Source: Nissolia schottii (Eukaryota > Streptophyta > Magnoliopsida > Fabales > Fabaceae). From it: a stretch of DNA of 64,000 nt. Shown in pieces: positions 10,641 through 22,756 of this stretch. Positions within the stretch are counted from its first letter, which is position 1. Every line of letters starts with the position of its first letter. The DNA is taken from assembly GCA_003254905.1 (NCBI GenBank), contig QANU01013744.1:970796-1034795 (forward strand), read 5' to 3'. Both the position numbers and the translations under genes were made by a program. The notes beneath the pieces are model-generated. The model was not told where the DNA came from. It was given only the letters and a program-made list of their open reading frames with translations, and made no database searches.

Positions 10641-10847
10641 TATTACATATTATTTAATTATTTATTTAATTATAAAATTACCATATTATTTACATCAACA
10701 TTGTTACTCAAATAAATAATAATCATTCAAAAATAAAGGTTATNTATTACATATTATTTAATTATTTATTTAATTATAAAATTACCATATTATTTACATC
10801 AACATTGTTACTCAAATAAATAATAATCATTTAAAAATAAAGGTTAT
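10641..10847. repeat. 103-bp direct duplicate on both sides of a single N
   Basis: Bases 10641-10743 and 10745-10847 are the same 103-bp AT-rich sequence with one difference, separated only by the N at 10744. The arrangement is what results when two overlapping contigs are placed end to end without merging. It is more likely an assembly artefact than a real tandem duplication. Confidence 0.85.
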
Positions 10848-11154
10848 GAACAACGATGACAATGATTATTGACGACAACGGTAAATACTAACCGACAGAA
10901 TATTAGCGTCGGTTTTAGGTGACGGTAACATTTGAAGAAAATACTATTATTATTAGCGCTGGATTGTTCCGACGGAAATCCGGTTCAAATTACCGTCGGC
11001 TTCCATCCTCCGACGCAAAATTGGTTTCCATCGAACCCTTTATCGGCGGCCCGATGACCAACGCTAAATCCGTCGAAAACACAATTTACCAACGGTAACT
11101 GGCTCATAACCGACGGAAAATACCGACGGAAATAGTGTAATTTCTTGTTGCGTG

Positions 11155-12096
11155 AATAAAATTGATTAAATAATATAAAATTATATACTTCTTCTTACTC
11201 CACTATTTTTAATTTATAGTGTTATTCTCTCGCATTCAGAAGAGTTTTATCTAAAGTTAGTTCCCTAAATTAGTTCAAGTCATTTATCTAAAGTTTAAAT
11301 GTGTGCTCAATTATTGGACACAATCAAATTGTCACTGCAATTTTACCAAGATTAATGAGACTAGTGTTAAAAAAATTCATGTAAACTCACACACACTAGT
11401 GCTAAAAATTCATGTAAACTCTCTCTCTCTCTCTTTCTCACACACACACACTCTAAACACAAAATCATATGTTAGAAGATACAACATATTTTATGTGTCT
11501 CTTTTTAGTAATCAAAGTTGTAACATTGAGTGTTATCTTGTTATATAATTCTTATCTGTAACATATAGTCCATGAAAAAAGTCGCCGCGAAAAGCCTTAT
11601 TTCTAGTAGTGTTATGTTAAATTGAAATGCATTGTTGATGAACATTTTATATATAAAATACTAAAATTATAATAGCTTTGTTTATATATTTGTATCATAA
11701 GTATAAAATTATTCATATGTTTTGATCTTATATACACTAATAAATCTTTGCCAGAAACATTCTTTTAGGAAAATTTTATCTCATATATTTGACATTTGTT
11801 TGTTAGAAAAATTCTAAGTGTAATTGGAAAGTCTCACATTGAGAAATAAAAGATTGGAAGCTAAGGTTTTACTTATAAATTGAAAGAGTGTTGTTGTGGA
11901 TTTTTCTATTCGTAAATGGCCTATTGGTCCAAGTGCGTGTATATACATTCGCCGTGACTTTGAAAATTCATTAGTAGTTTTAACCGCGTCTAATCGATAA
12001 TTATGAATCACTCACCTAAATGAAAAACTACTGACATGTGTCGCTACGCAAGCCTCATGTTTTAGAAGCAACAATTCTCGCTGCGATAACTCAAGC
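11155..12096. other. gene-free, with a CACTA-type terminus at about 11580-11611
   Basis: At 11611 the sequence ends a phrase whose reverse complement begins CACTACTAGAAATAAGGC and continues TTTTCGCGGCGAC, a second CACTA-type end with a different subterminal motif. Its partner end was not found. A CT microsatellite and CA run lie at about 11420-11450. No gene is visible. Confidence 0.45.
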
Positions 12097-12250
12097 TATG
12101 GCAACAACTTATAATTGCTGCTAAGGCTTCCTCTTTTGGCAACGACTTTTAATCACTGCCAAAACACATCTTTTGACAACAACTTTCAATCGCTGCTAAA
12201 GCTTCGCCTTTTGACAACAATTTTAGGTCGTTGCCAAAACATTATCTATA
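12097..12250. repeat. four ~38-bp tandem repeats
   Basis: Units of the form GGCAACAACTT-TAATCGCTGC followed by TAAGGCTTC-TCTTTT recur four times with a few differences. They resemble the ~40-bp subunits at 7659-8060 and may belong to the opposite end of the same, now interrupted, CACTA-type element. Confidence 0.6.
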
Positions 12251-12657
12251 GAATTGACATTTGTCGCTGAGAAATGTTATGTTTTAGTGGCTGCATGACT
12301 TTCTGCAACGTATCTTAAGGCGACGACACTTTTGTCATAGCCATAAGTCTTTTTAGCAGCAACATAAGACGCCTACCACTACCATCATCATCATCATCAT
12401 CTCTACAATATATAAAGAGGATGCACCACTTTAATTATCATTGGCGTCCAATTTTTATAATTCCTAAAATACCCACACAATATTTTACACAAACCAAAAA
12501 CTTAATAACTCACTAACATCTCAATAACCACTCTAACTCATTAATATCTATTTATTTGTTTTTAAATATTAAAAACTATTGATTATTATTTGTTAAATAA
12601 TAAATTTTGCGTACCAAAAAAAATTGTTTGGCAAGTACGAAGTGCCTGTTGAGCCCT

Positions 12658-12672
12658 AATAATAATAATAAA

Positions 12673-12731
<59 letters not shown>
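12658..12731. repeat. (TAA)n followed by (ATT)n microsatellite
   Basis: A short run of TAA units is followed by about twenty ATT units. Because the two halves are complementary, one strand can fold on itself. Confidence 0.9.
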
Positions 12732-12732
<1 letters not shown>

Positions 12733-12795
12733 TGGAGAGTGTTTTTTTCAGATGCATATCTTATTTAATAATTTTTTTTTTATTTAGCAAACGAG

Positions 12796-12996
12796 CACTG
12801 CTACATTTAGCAACATTATTAAATTACAAAATCTTATAAAATGTTGCTAAATAGTACTGTAAAATGTTGTCAAAATTCTTTACTAATATAACTTAAAGAC
12901 AACACGAATAAAAATGCTGTTAATATAAATAACAACACTTTTTCATAGTTTAGTAACATTTTTCAATGGTTACTAAATTTCAATTATATTGTAGTG
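12796..12996. mobile_element. possible 200-bp miniature CACTA element
   Basis: Begins CACTGCTACATTTAGCAAC and ends ATTGTAGTG, the reverse complement of CACTACAAT. The motif GTTGCTAAA / TTTAGCAAC recurs in both orientations inside. There is no matching 3-bp target duplication, so the boundaries are tentative. Confidence 0.35.
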
Positions 12997-13262
12997 AAGG
13001 TAATGTAAGTTGTTGACTAGATTATTTGAGTATGTCAAACTGTATAATGTAACATTACTACAATTTAAGAATTGACAATGTAAAATAATAATAATCTTGT
13101 TAGGAAATAGAAGACCACCTAATTAATTTTCTATTAGTGTAAACATATCTAGTTTAATCTCACTTGGTTTCTTTTAATTAGCCCTATTTAATAAACTATC
13201 AGAGTGGACCCTACAATTCCGCAACATTAAAATTTTGAAAAGTTGATAACAACTATTTAATG

Positions 13263-13864
13263 GAGTTTTTTTTACTGTATTACCCCTACCATAGAAACAT
13301 ATTACCGAAATACCCTCGTTTGAAAACTTATTACAGGACTACCATGATTTGGCTAACGTGGCACGGGGGGTTGGGATTCGCCAACCGTGCTGGCGAATTG
13401 CGTACGAAATAATTTTATTTTTTTTAATTTGTTTAATTAAAATGTAAGTAAATATTCATATATGTGTTATGTTAGTACATGGTGGACGGAGAATTCAATA
13501 CATGCAAAAATCATGGGTTCCTAGGTAAGCTACAAAAATCCAAAAAATATTTTTGAACGATAAATAGTGTCCCGGTCTTTTTGCAAAAATATTTTTTGGA
13601 TTTTTGTAGCTTATCTAGGAACCCATGATTTTCGCATGTATTGAATTCTCCGTCCACCATGTGCTAACATAACATATATATGAATATTTACTTACATTTT
13701 AATTAAATAAATTAAAAAAATAAAATTATTTCGTACGCAATTCGCCAGCACGGTTGGCGAATTCTTAGCCATTTCAGCCAAACCGTGGTAGTCCTGTAAT
13801 AAGTTTTCAAATGAGGGTATTTCGGTAATATGATTCTACGGCAGGGTAACACAGCAAAAAACTT
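13263..13864. mobile_element. large foldback Mutator-type element with 9-bp target duplication
   Basis: Almost the whole element is an inverted repeat: arms 13263-13555 and 13584-13864 are near-perfect reverse complements around a 28-bp loop. Matching landmarks are ATTACCGAAATACCCTC, CTTATTACAGGACTACCA, CAATTCGCCAGCACGGTTGG and GGACGGAGAATTCAATACAT. The element is flanked on both sides by TATTTAATG (13254-13262 and 13865-13873), a perfect 9-bp target-site duplication, which is the Mutator-superfamily hallmark. It has no coding sequence. Transcribed from either side it would give a hairpin RNA nearly 300 bp long. Confidence 0.9.
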
Positions 13865-13873
13865 TATTTAATG

Positions 13874-14385
13874 AATAACAAATATCTTAATCAAATAATA
13901 GAAAACTATATATAACAATTAAGTATACAACCATAGTTTGACATCTGGCTCGTGAACAACACTAGCTCCTTGATCTTATCCTACACTTTCTCTGAGGTCA
14001 CGACAAATAGAAAGAGAGGCATATTTATATTAACCGCGTGATGTACGTACTATATACTATGTATTATTGTTTTCTTCTAAGGGTGGACCTAACTTGTTGA
14101 ATGTTTGATGGGTGGGCAACCCAATAGGCAAAACCGCGTGGACTATATGTCATATTTAAGAAAGCTATATTGCAAGACTGCGACTCAAATTAACTACATA
14201 ACAATGACATGAAATCTTAAGACGCGCATTTAGGAGTAAAGACATTGGCTAAATGACATGCATTGGTTAATTAATTTAAATTTTGATTTTGATAGGGTTG
14301 GATTCTGGTTATTTGGTTTCTGGTGGCATGGTTTCGACAATCGGCATTCACCCCCTTACCCAATCGTTGTCCTCTTTCGCTTTTT

Positions 14386-14425
<40 letters not shown>

Positions 14426-17400
14426 ACTATTATTATTTAATTTTGAGATTTTGATTTTGATTTTCAATGGTGGAGACCTATGTTTTCAATAACAGTGATG
14501 GGTGAATTATATATGCAGGATATTGCAATTGCAAAGCAACTTCCTACTAATGACATGTTTTGATATTATATATTGGAAATACATAATTCAATATCCTTAG
14601 CTAGCCAGTGATGGTTTATGGGATTTATGGCCTGCAACAAATTAATGACCTTCAATTATAAAGGTTTGGTTCAAAATCTCATTTTGGGGAATTGAACCGA
14701 ATTTCCTTTATGAGTGAGTTTTAGGTTAAGCATACTTGTTTGAAAAATAGAAGTTCGAAGAGTGAGAACCCAAGAACCAAAATTATACACACGATAACAA
14801 ACAGTATTCAATAGAAATTGAATGTAAGGAGCAACTTCGATTAAACATAAATGAATACAGATTACTTGGACTACAAAGGAAATATAAAGGGAAAACAACA
14901 TGAACAAATGCTACTCCGAGGAATTGAAAGAACATAAAGCCAGTAAAGTGAGAAATTACTTGATTTCCTTGTGTATTCATGCGTCGCGAAGACTTTGTGA
15001 GTGTGTGTGAGGAGTTACAAGTGTGTTTTCTGAGTTTTTCCTAAACTCATCATGCCTATTTATGGAGAGAATAGACTTGATGCATGCTTGACAAGTGTCC
15101 AAGAGCGATTAAATTTCTTAGCCTTCTCTCCACGTTGTTGTGTAACTCCTTTTTGACTCAAAGTAACTTTCATTCTTTTGGCTCCAAATGACTTCTACTA
15201 TATTGGAATTCCAATTTGAATCATGGTGTAAAAATTATATTTCTTTCATTATTCCGCACATTTGTCTTTGAGTCGCCCATCAAGCCTTCATTGCTTTGGG
15301 AACTTCTAAGTCATTGAGCACCTCGCCTTCTATTTGGGTTACCTTATTCGAAGAATATATATGCTCTAAAGAAATACATCACTTCTCCATTTTTGTTATT
15401 AGAATGGGTCAACCACGACTCGCTCCTTGGTCATATCCACTAGTAATAACAATCCTAATTCACATGGCTTGCTCAAGGTTTATCACCCCTCTTTTTTGCC
15501 ATAGGGTCGTCAAGCCTCTTCTTGTGATTTAAATGAACACACATTTGTTTTTACATTTTAATCCTCATAATGTGGGCCTCTGTGCCTTTTAGAGTCCCTT
15601 AGTTATTTTTGGTATGACAAGATGTTCTTGATATTTTTCTTTGAAGGGTATAAAAGGAAAATATCAATCAAACCTGAAAAGGTTTTACACGAACTTCGAA
15701 AAACATCACTACTTATCCTTTCAAGTCGCCTCAACTCTTTCACTTTTGTGCATTTTTCTCTCCTACTTCCCAATATTTTAAAACTTCTTTGAGAAGTTTT
15801 CAATTCCTTTTATTTAAACATTCACATTGCACTGCCTGAGTGTAATTGTGCTCTTGTTGGTGTAACATGGTGCCATTGCACTACTGCTAGGTCCAAAGGT
15901 CAACCATTTTGACTATGAGGGTCCCTTTTAGGTTACTTTAAGTGCTCTATCCTACACTTTAAGGTTACTAAACGTACAAGTCCTTACAATTTACTCCCTT
16001 AAGACATTTGATCCTATAAATGTCACGCAGCTCTAGCATCATGGAAAAACATGGATACAATTATAGACTCAACAAGATTGGAAAGATCATACATTATATT
16101 ATAATATTGGCTGATAACTCTCCAATTTGAGTATTTTATTAGTTTGTTTCCTAAGTATTTTTAATAAGTTTTTAGGATTTTTATTTATTTCTAGGCATAA
16201 ATTAGGATAGTTGCATTTAGTAGTATTATATAGATTTTATTGGTTTTTATCTCTTTTTTTTGTTTTTATTTGAATTTTAGGAAAATAAATCTCAAGAGGA
16301 TCATTGAAGATTGGAAGAAGACAAGAGATAAGATTGAAGAAAAGATTTGAAGAGAATATTTAGATTAGAAAAGATAAATTTGAATGTGATTTGGAAAGAT
16401 TTGGGTGAAGATATACTGAAGCTTTTTCTATGCTTACTTTGTTACGCATTTTTCACCTTGATGAAGGATAAATCTCGACTTGGCTTAAACTACAAAGTTG
16501 TAGATATTTCTTTTATCTTTAATTAGAGACTTTGATCAGCTCAATCAGATATGTGTAGAACAAGTTATGATATTTTTACTATCACAGTGCAGTGCTGTCA
16601 AAAAATCCAAATTTCAACATTTTGTTTACCTAATTATGGGTCCATATTCTATAAATACAACTCCAATGACCCTAAAAAAGGGGAGGAATCAGATTGGAAG
16701 AGGAGACAACCCTCGGAGAGTTCTCAAGTGCAAAGCCAAGGACTCCGGGGGTGTGACGCGATGAGGGAGAGATCCTAATTTGTCCCCAAGTCAAGTCTCT
16801 ACCATTGTTCTTCCATGGAACCTTTATTTTCTGGTTTCGTTTTCTTTTCTTCTCCTTCTTCCAGTATGAACTAAGTCCCTACTAGAGCACTTGATGTAAC
16901 CATTTCTTTGATGATGTTATTATAAAACCTCTTTATTATTCAATTTTTCTATCGATGTTAATTAAGTTTTTATGAACTGTTCTTAATGTTTTTGATTAAT
17001 TGGCCATTAATCGAATAAATTATTGTCTTGCATGAATTTGAGAAAAGGAATGCGAGAGTGCTCTATTATAGAAACCATAGGTTGAACAAAAATCCAAGAA
17101 AAATAAACGCAACCTATGTGGTCGTGTGTGGGGAATTCATAAACCACTAACCATAACATGTTCTTCATTATGGTAACCAACTCTTGCTTTACATTCTTTT
17201 TTGTTTTGTCATATTTTTTAAAGAGTTTTTTTTTGGTCAAATTTCATATTTGTTTGGCAGGCTTGAAATGTCTATCAAACTCCACTAGTAATTATAATAC
17301 AATCTAGGATATTAATTTATTCTAACAAGAGCAAATGTTAAATTATTGTATAAAATAAATGTGATTTCTCATGTGCCCCTAAGAGTAATTACTCTTCCCT

Positions 17401-18920
17401 GTTAAATGTGTTCTTTTTTAATTCAAATTTTATCATTTCATGTTTCATATGATTTTGACAAATTTTTCACTAATTAAATCATTGAAATAGTCAACTTGTG
17501 CTAGCTTTGTGGTGTATTCGGTGTCTCGCGAGATATTTACTTCTTCATACTAAATTTGTTCATTTTTAATGATTTTTAAAATTAAATTAATTGACATTTG
17601 TCATCATTTTATCAGTACACAACATTAGAACATACAATGATGACAAAATTTGATGAATTTAATTTTAAAATTTATAAAATGAACCATTTTAATAGGGGAG
17701 ATAATTACCCCACAAGACACATGAGAAATCACCTAAAATAAATCCAACAAATTAATATAGGTCATGTAATTCCAGCAAGGACATACTTCTATATAAAGTA
17801 GCAACCGTGATTTCATGTACTAGTTTTTCTCTTTTTGTGAACTATTACTGTTTAATTGAAAATATAAAAACAGAGTTATAGAGGGTATACTTTTGTGATA
17901 AACTTGGTATGTTTGGAAATATTGTCCAAGTGGATGCATGCTTAATTTGATATTTGATATATTGCGGAATAAACAAATATTGAAAGAAAACTGGGATAGA
18001 TAAGAAACTAAAATACATGGCCATTTGGAACAAGGCAAGCATCCCATACAAATTGGTTAACCAAAATTTGGTATACACTTTCAAATACAGGGCATGTTTG
18101 TCCGTGTTGTGTCCCATTGCAATTTTTTTGGAGATTTAATGAGGCTTGGACCTGACTTGTCGTACATTGTTGTGTCTCGGTGGGTGATGTGATTACTCTT
18201 TGTGTACACTCTTGCTAGCCCATTTTGGGTTTTAAGCCTTGTTAAATAAATTAAATCTTCTAAAACAATTGTTTGTTGTATTGTATATATGAAGCAATCA
18301 GCTCCAACATAATTAAACTACTGCAGTTTGGCTCATTCATTACATAACCTATATATTTGACTTTCGATTATTTATACCATTAAGATTACATGACGAATTT
18401 TAATATGGTATTTTTATTGTAACGGGGAATCGATTTTTTTTTCTTCTATGTACTAGCTATGTGACATATGTAACGTGTTCATTTATATACAATTATTACA
18501 TGTAGCCGTAGGCCAAAACGCTCTCTTCATATCGCATGTCAGTCCACTTGTAACTGCAATGTCAAAAGGCGAGGCGATGTTCACAAATCATTTGTGTTAA
18601 TTGACATCGAATATGGTACTCGGAGCGCACAGGGTTATCACTTTCAAATTGCATTTAAATATGGATTTAAACCTTTTTAATATGAAATTTCTCACCAATG
18701 AGAAATCTCATTATTAAATAAATAAAATAAAAATAAGTCTTACTTTCATTTTATTCATTTAATAGTAAAATCTCTTATTTTATCATTTAAAGTAAGCAAA
18801 TGTTTCACTTTAAAAAATTATTATCCATAAGATATATGTAATGAAAAAATAAAACCTCGATCAACCTCGGAGAAAAGGAAAGTAATAAATCAATCTCAAC
18901 CCTCAACGAAATGGGTAATG
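13874..18920. other. gene-free 5-kb stretch
   Basis: No coding region convinces me: all open frames are under 80 codons and without recognisable similarity. There is an ATT microsatellite at about 14390-14437. The stretch 14940-15060 on the minus strand has a TATA-like CCATAAATAGGC and a leader-like composition, which could be the promoter part of an old LTR, but I could not define ends. At 18650-18850 the motifs TTACTTT and CATTTAAAGTAAG suggest a degraded relative of the MITE at 18921. Confidence 0.4.
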
Positions 18921-19077
18921 ATTCTTTAAAGTGAAGTGAGGAGTTCACTTTAGAGTTTAGAGGATAAAGTAAGATTTTTCACCTTTGGATCAATAAAATG
19001 TCAATGGGTTCCACTTTTTAGATTATTGAAAAACCTTACTTTATCATCTAAAGTGAGATCTTCACTTTAGAAGATCT
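18921..19077. repeat. MITE, CTCACTTTA-palindrome family, copy 2
   Basis: Related to the element at 2386-2544. The left part, ATTCTTTAAAGTGAAGTGAG, and the reverse complement of the right part, GATCTTCTAAAGTGAAGAT, match and continue inward through TTCACTTTAGA and GATAAAGTAAG. The centre shares TCAATGGGT with copy 1. The copies have diverged substantially, so the family is old. Confidence 0.65.
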
Positions 19078-22000
19078 AAATCTCATGATAAAACTTAACA
19101 ACACATGACACAAAATTTACTTGAGAGCATTCATTCTCATATCTAAAATCTTATTGATCGCTTGCCACCTTTTTATGAAAAGGAAATTACTCAAATCTAG
19201 TTTGTTTTGGGACTAGCATTTACTTCCTTTCTTCTCAAATAATTGTTTACCTTTTCATTTTAGTATTTTTACAAATAACATTTCATTTCTTAAATTTAGG
19301 CAACATTAATGACTTTATTTTCTACCATACCCCTATTAAATAAACTTACCAATAAATTATTAAAAGAGAGAGAAATAAAAATAAAAATATTAAATAAAAA
19401 TAACTTTATTAAACACTATGATTTTCAATCATTTTATCCTACGAAGTAGCTACTTAGAAAAATTAAACAATAAGAGCTGACTTTAAGTACAGACCAATTC
19501 ACTTCAACTAAAAAAAAGTCTAAGCTTAATCATTGTTTGTGGTCTACATATAATAAGTTTTTCTTTTTTAAAGGGTTGTAAACAAATCAAATAGGATTAT
19601 TTAATTTTCAAGCTGATTAATTTAATGAATCAGTGGCACTTCGTAAAAGGAGAAATACTTACATAATTTTGAACTACATTAATACATGATCTGTCTATCT
19701 ATATATTCTTTGCATTGATATATGGGCTTTACTACTAGGAAAATTGTCTAATTCAATTCAAAGTATTATAATTGTCCTTTTGATATAGGTTTTTTTCTTC
19801 TCAACCAAGACCTTATAGAAAATGAACTAATTTGTCTATCACTTGATTAACCTTGTATTAATAAAAAAAATATATTATACAACATTGATTTTAATTTGTA
19901 ATATTTAAAAATTATATAAAATGTAAAAAAAAATCAATATAATTTATAATATTTATATAACATAGAAAAGATTTACATAACATTTATTAAATGTCATCTA
20001 GAATTATGCAAGTATTTTTCTTGCCAACTACTGCCGTGGAGGATACAAAGGGGTTGAATGCAAGAGATAGAAAAAGTGTTTCAAAAACCTAATTTATAAA
20101 TTAATTTTTTCATTTTTAGCACTAACATTTGACATATTTTTTATTTTTAAAATTATCAAGTATTATTAAAATATATATATATATATATATAAATAAATTG
20201 ATTTAAAGGGAGATTTTTTTTAAGTCTCCTAACGTTTACTGGAAGAGATAAGATGGAGTGGTAGAGGGATGGTTGACTTTACCAACGAATGCGAGCTGGC
20301 AAATCAAATGGGCTTTGAATCTTTAATATTCGCAGCGCCGTTATGGGTCTACGCACGTACCAACACATTCATCCTTTAAAATATTCATTTTTCAATTCAA
20401 TTTCGATTATGAGCCAGCAATGTATATATCGGCGGAAAGAAAGCTCAATAATTGCCACCATTTTAAAATTTGCGGCTCCCATTTGGTTACTCTAAAGGAT
20501 TGATATTATAATGTTAAGTGATGATTGATTTATCATCAGGCCACGATAGTTATAGTGATTAAATTATGATAATTGTGTCTATCTTAAACATTATATTAGT
20601 TTTGTTGCCTTAATTAGGTAGAGTCAGTGCGATATCTCTTTTATGGAGATTCTTGCCTATATTTTTGGGGTTTTACAATAAAAATGGTTTCGAAATTATA
20701 AAAAAAATAAAAAGTTTCTATTCTTTAGGGATTGTATGTCCGCTTTGAACACATAAACATCTGTGCTTTGTAGTCTTTTTTTTGTGTCCATGAAATTGTA
20801 CTTGAAATTGAACAATCCTTCCTATGTTTATTTTTTGTTGTCGTTTTTTTATTTTTAGATACATTATGAGTTAGATATATTTGGATGTAGATGTATCTAA
20901 AAATAAAAAATGACAACTAAAAATGAACTAATGGAGTAATAATATGGTCAGTGACAAGTTTGGTATCCCATAAGGATAAAAACGTAAGTTCGATTTTTAA
21001 GAAGCACACTTGTTAGAAGATAACTAACTTTTAATACTCTATTTTCAAAATTACGAGAACAATATCTTTAACAATTTTATTATAAAGAAATAATAAAATG
21101 GTGGGACATATATTTTTCACGTGAGTGTCTATAAAAATGTTTAAAATTATGGTGGGGCATATATCTTTCTTTATTTTTGCTTATTTAAAATAGGCAAACA
21201 GTATTTGTTGTTGATCACCAACAACAACTACCTTTAGCAGAATAATAGTATATTAAAACCTAGATTTTCTATTTCATGAATGATTAAACCCAAAACCTTA
21301 GATTTGAACTATGTCATAACAGAGACATAGTTACATAATTTGTCATAACCCCTAATGTACAACGAACTGGTTCATGGTTTTTTGGCATACCAATTCTCTC
21401 AGAATTTGCCACTAAAAACTCTATACCAGCGTACTGGAATTTTGTGAAGAATCGGTGATCTGTAGAGTTGTGGACCGCTTCTTGAACTGTCGTGGAGCGC
21501 ATCGTCATCCTTCTCCCTATGTCGACTTCATTCACAATACCACCCATCGCACTTTCATTGGCATAGCCACCCATAGATCTCCATTGGTGACGGCTATTGA
21601 AGATGACTATCGACGACATAACCTTGTATTCTCCAGCCAAATCTAATGAGCAATCGTGCATGTAAGACATAAGAGATGATTGAGTTGAAAGAGTGAGACA
21701 TGAGTTGAAAGAGTTGTACAGCGGCAGGCTTAATGGAGATGGAGGAGTGTTTTTAGGGTTTGAAGTTATTATTTTTAGATTTTACTTTTAAATTTTTTAA
21801 AAATTGGTCATAAATTGGCTATTGTTAGACCATGGGATAAGACTTTTTAAAAATCTTTTGGTGTTGAAGGGTTTTTTATACATTTTTTAAAAATCTTTAC
21901 AGTACTTAGATTTTTTGTAATTTATTTATTATTTTTGTAAAATATAATAAGAGCGTATTGATTTATATAATGGAGCGAATCATGAACCGAAATAGCGTAC

Positions 22001-22747
22001 TGCCTATGTATACCTCCCATGTATCGTATATTTGACAAGGTAGCAAATCGCATACCCGTAACCAAGAGTACCACGTACTTGGTGACACTAAAGCTAAATC
22101 CCTAATTTAGAGCTAAAACCCATAGATAAAGAAATTAAAGAAGCCACAAATTCAAGCGACAAGGGAGACCTAAAATTGAGAGAATGGCGAAGCGTCATCA
22201 TTGACCCGACGAACGCATTCGAGCCCTAGCAGCACGTACGATACCGATAGATTGATTACCACGACAGAAGGCTAGAGACAGAAGCGATGTTGATGGAAAA
22301 AAATGGAGGAAGATGCGCCTGGTGACGGAGACGACGAAAGGTGAGAGAGAGTGAGAGTGAGTGTGAGTGTGAGAAAGAGAGGGAGAGAGTGTGGGTGAGA
22401 GTGAGCGCTAGAGAATAGGAGAGAGGGAGTGTATTAGGTTTTTTGTTTTTACATAATGAGAATTAAGTATTTGACTCTAATTTTTTTGATAGTGTGTGAC
22501 GAAATTATACTCTTGTAAAATTAAATAGATTTTATTTAGTATTACAAACAGAAATTTCTATCTATAAATTTTAAAAGTAATAATTAAAAAAATTAATTTA
22601 TAGTTATAAAGAGAAATTCTATCACAAAAACAATCTGTAATATATAATATAGACAGATTTTGTGACAAAATTTAATATCTATCTATAATATTATAATTTA
22701 TTACTTATCAATTTTTTTTTGTTACAAACAAATTTTTTTATCTATAA
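19078..22747. other. gene-free stretch with subterminal-type repeats near the right end
   Basis: AT-rich with no credible gene. A (TA)n run lies at about 20171-20190. A purine-rich GAGAGTGAGAG tract is at 22340-22430. From 22490 to 22747, and again after the insertion at 23848-23910, short phrases such as GACAGAATTT, ATCTATAATT and TTGTGACAAAA recur; they look like the subterminal part of another DNA transposon into which the element at 22757 inserted. The frame at 21314-21670 (minus) is not recognisable. Confidence 0.4.
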
Positions 22748-22756
22748 TTAAAAAAA

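Larger units (their letters stand above)
8147..11154. mobile_element. non-autonomous CACTA element, about 3.0 kb
   Basis: The left end reads CACTACAACAAAAATGAC. The reverse complement of the right end reads CACGCAACAAGAAATTACAC, a match with a few changes. Many copies of CCGACGGTAA, in both orientations, crowd both ends (8170-8600 and 10860-11130) and also a middle block (9100-9375); such subterminal repeats are the transposase-binding pattern of this superfamily. No transposase is present. Between the arrays lie two cargo blocks: a hairpin block with its own TATA box (8616-9080) and a block with a repetitive acidic frame (10101-10463). The right terminus is mutated, and the 3-bp target duplication is ambiguous (TGA is a candidate). 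Confidence 0.82.

Noticed and set aside
21314-21670. 118-codon frame on the minus strand
   Set aside because: No recognisable motif, no neighbouring exons, no promoter features; could be a captured fragment but I cannot support it.
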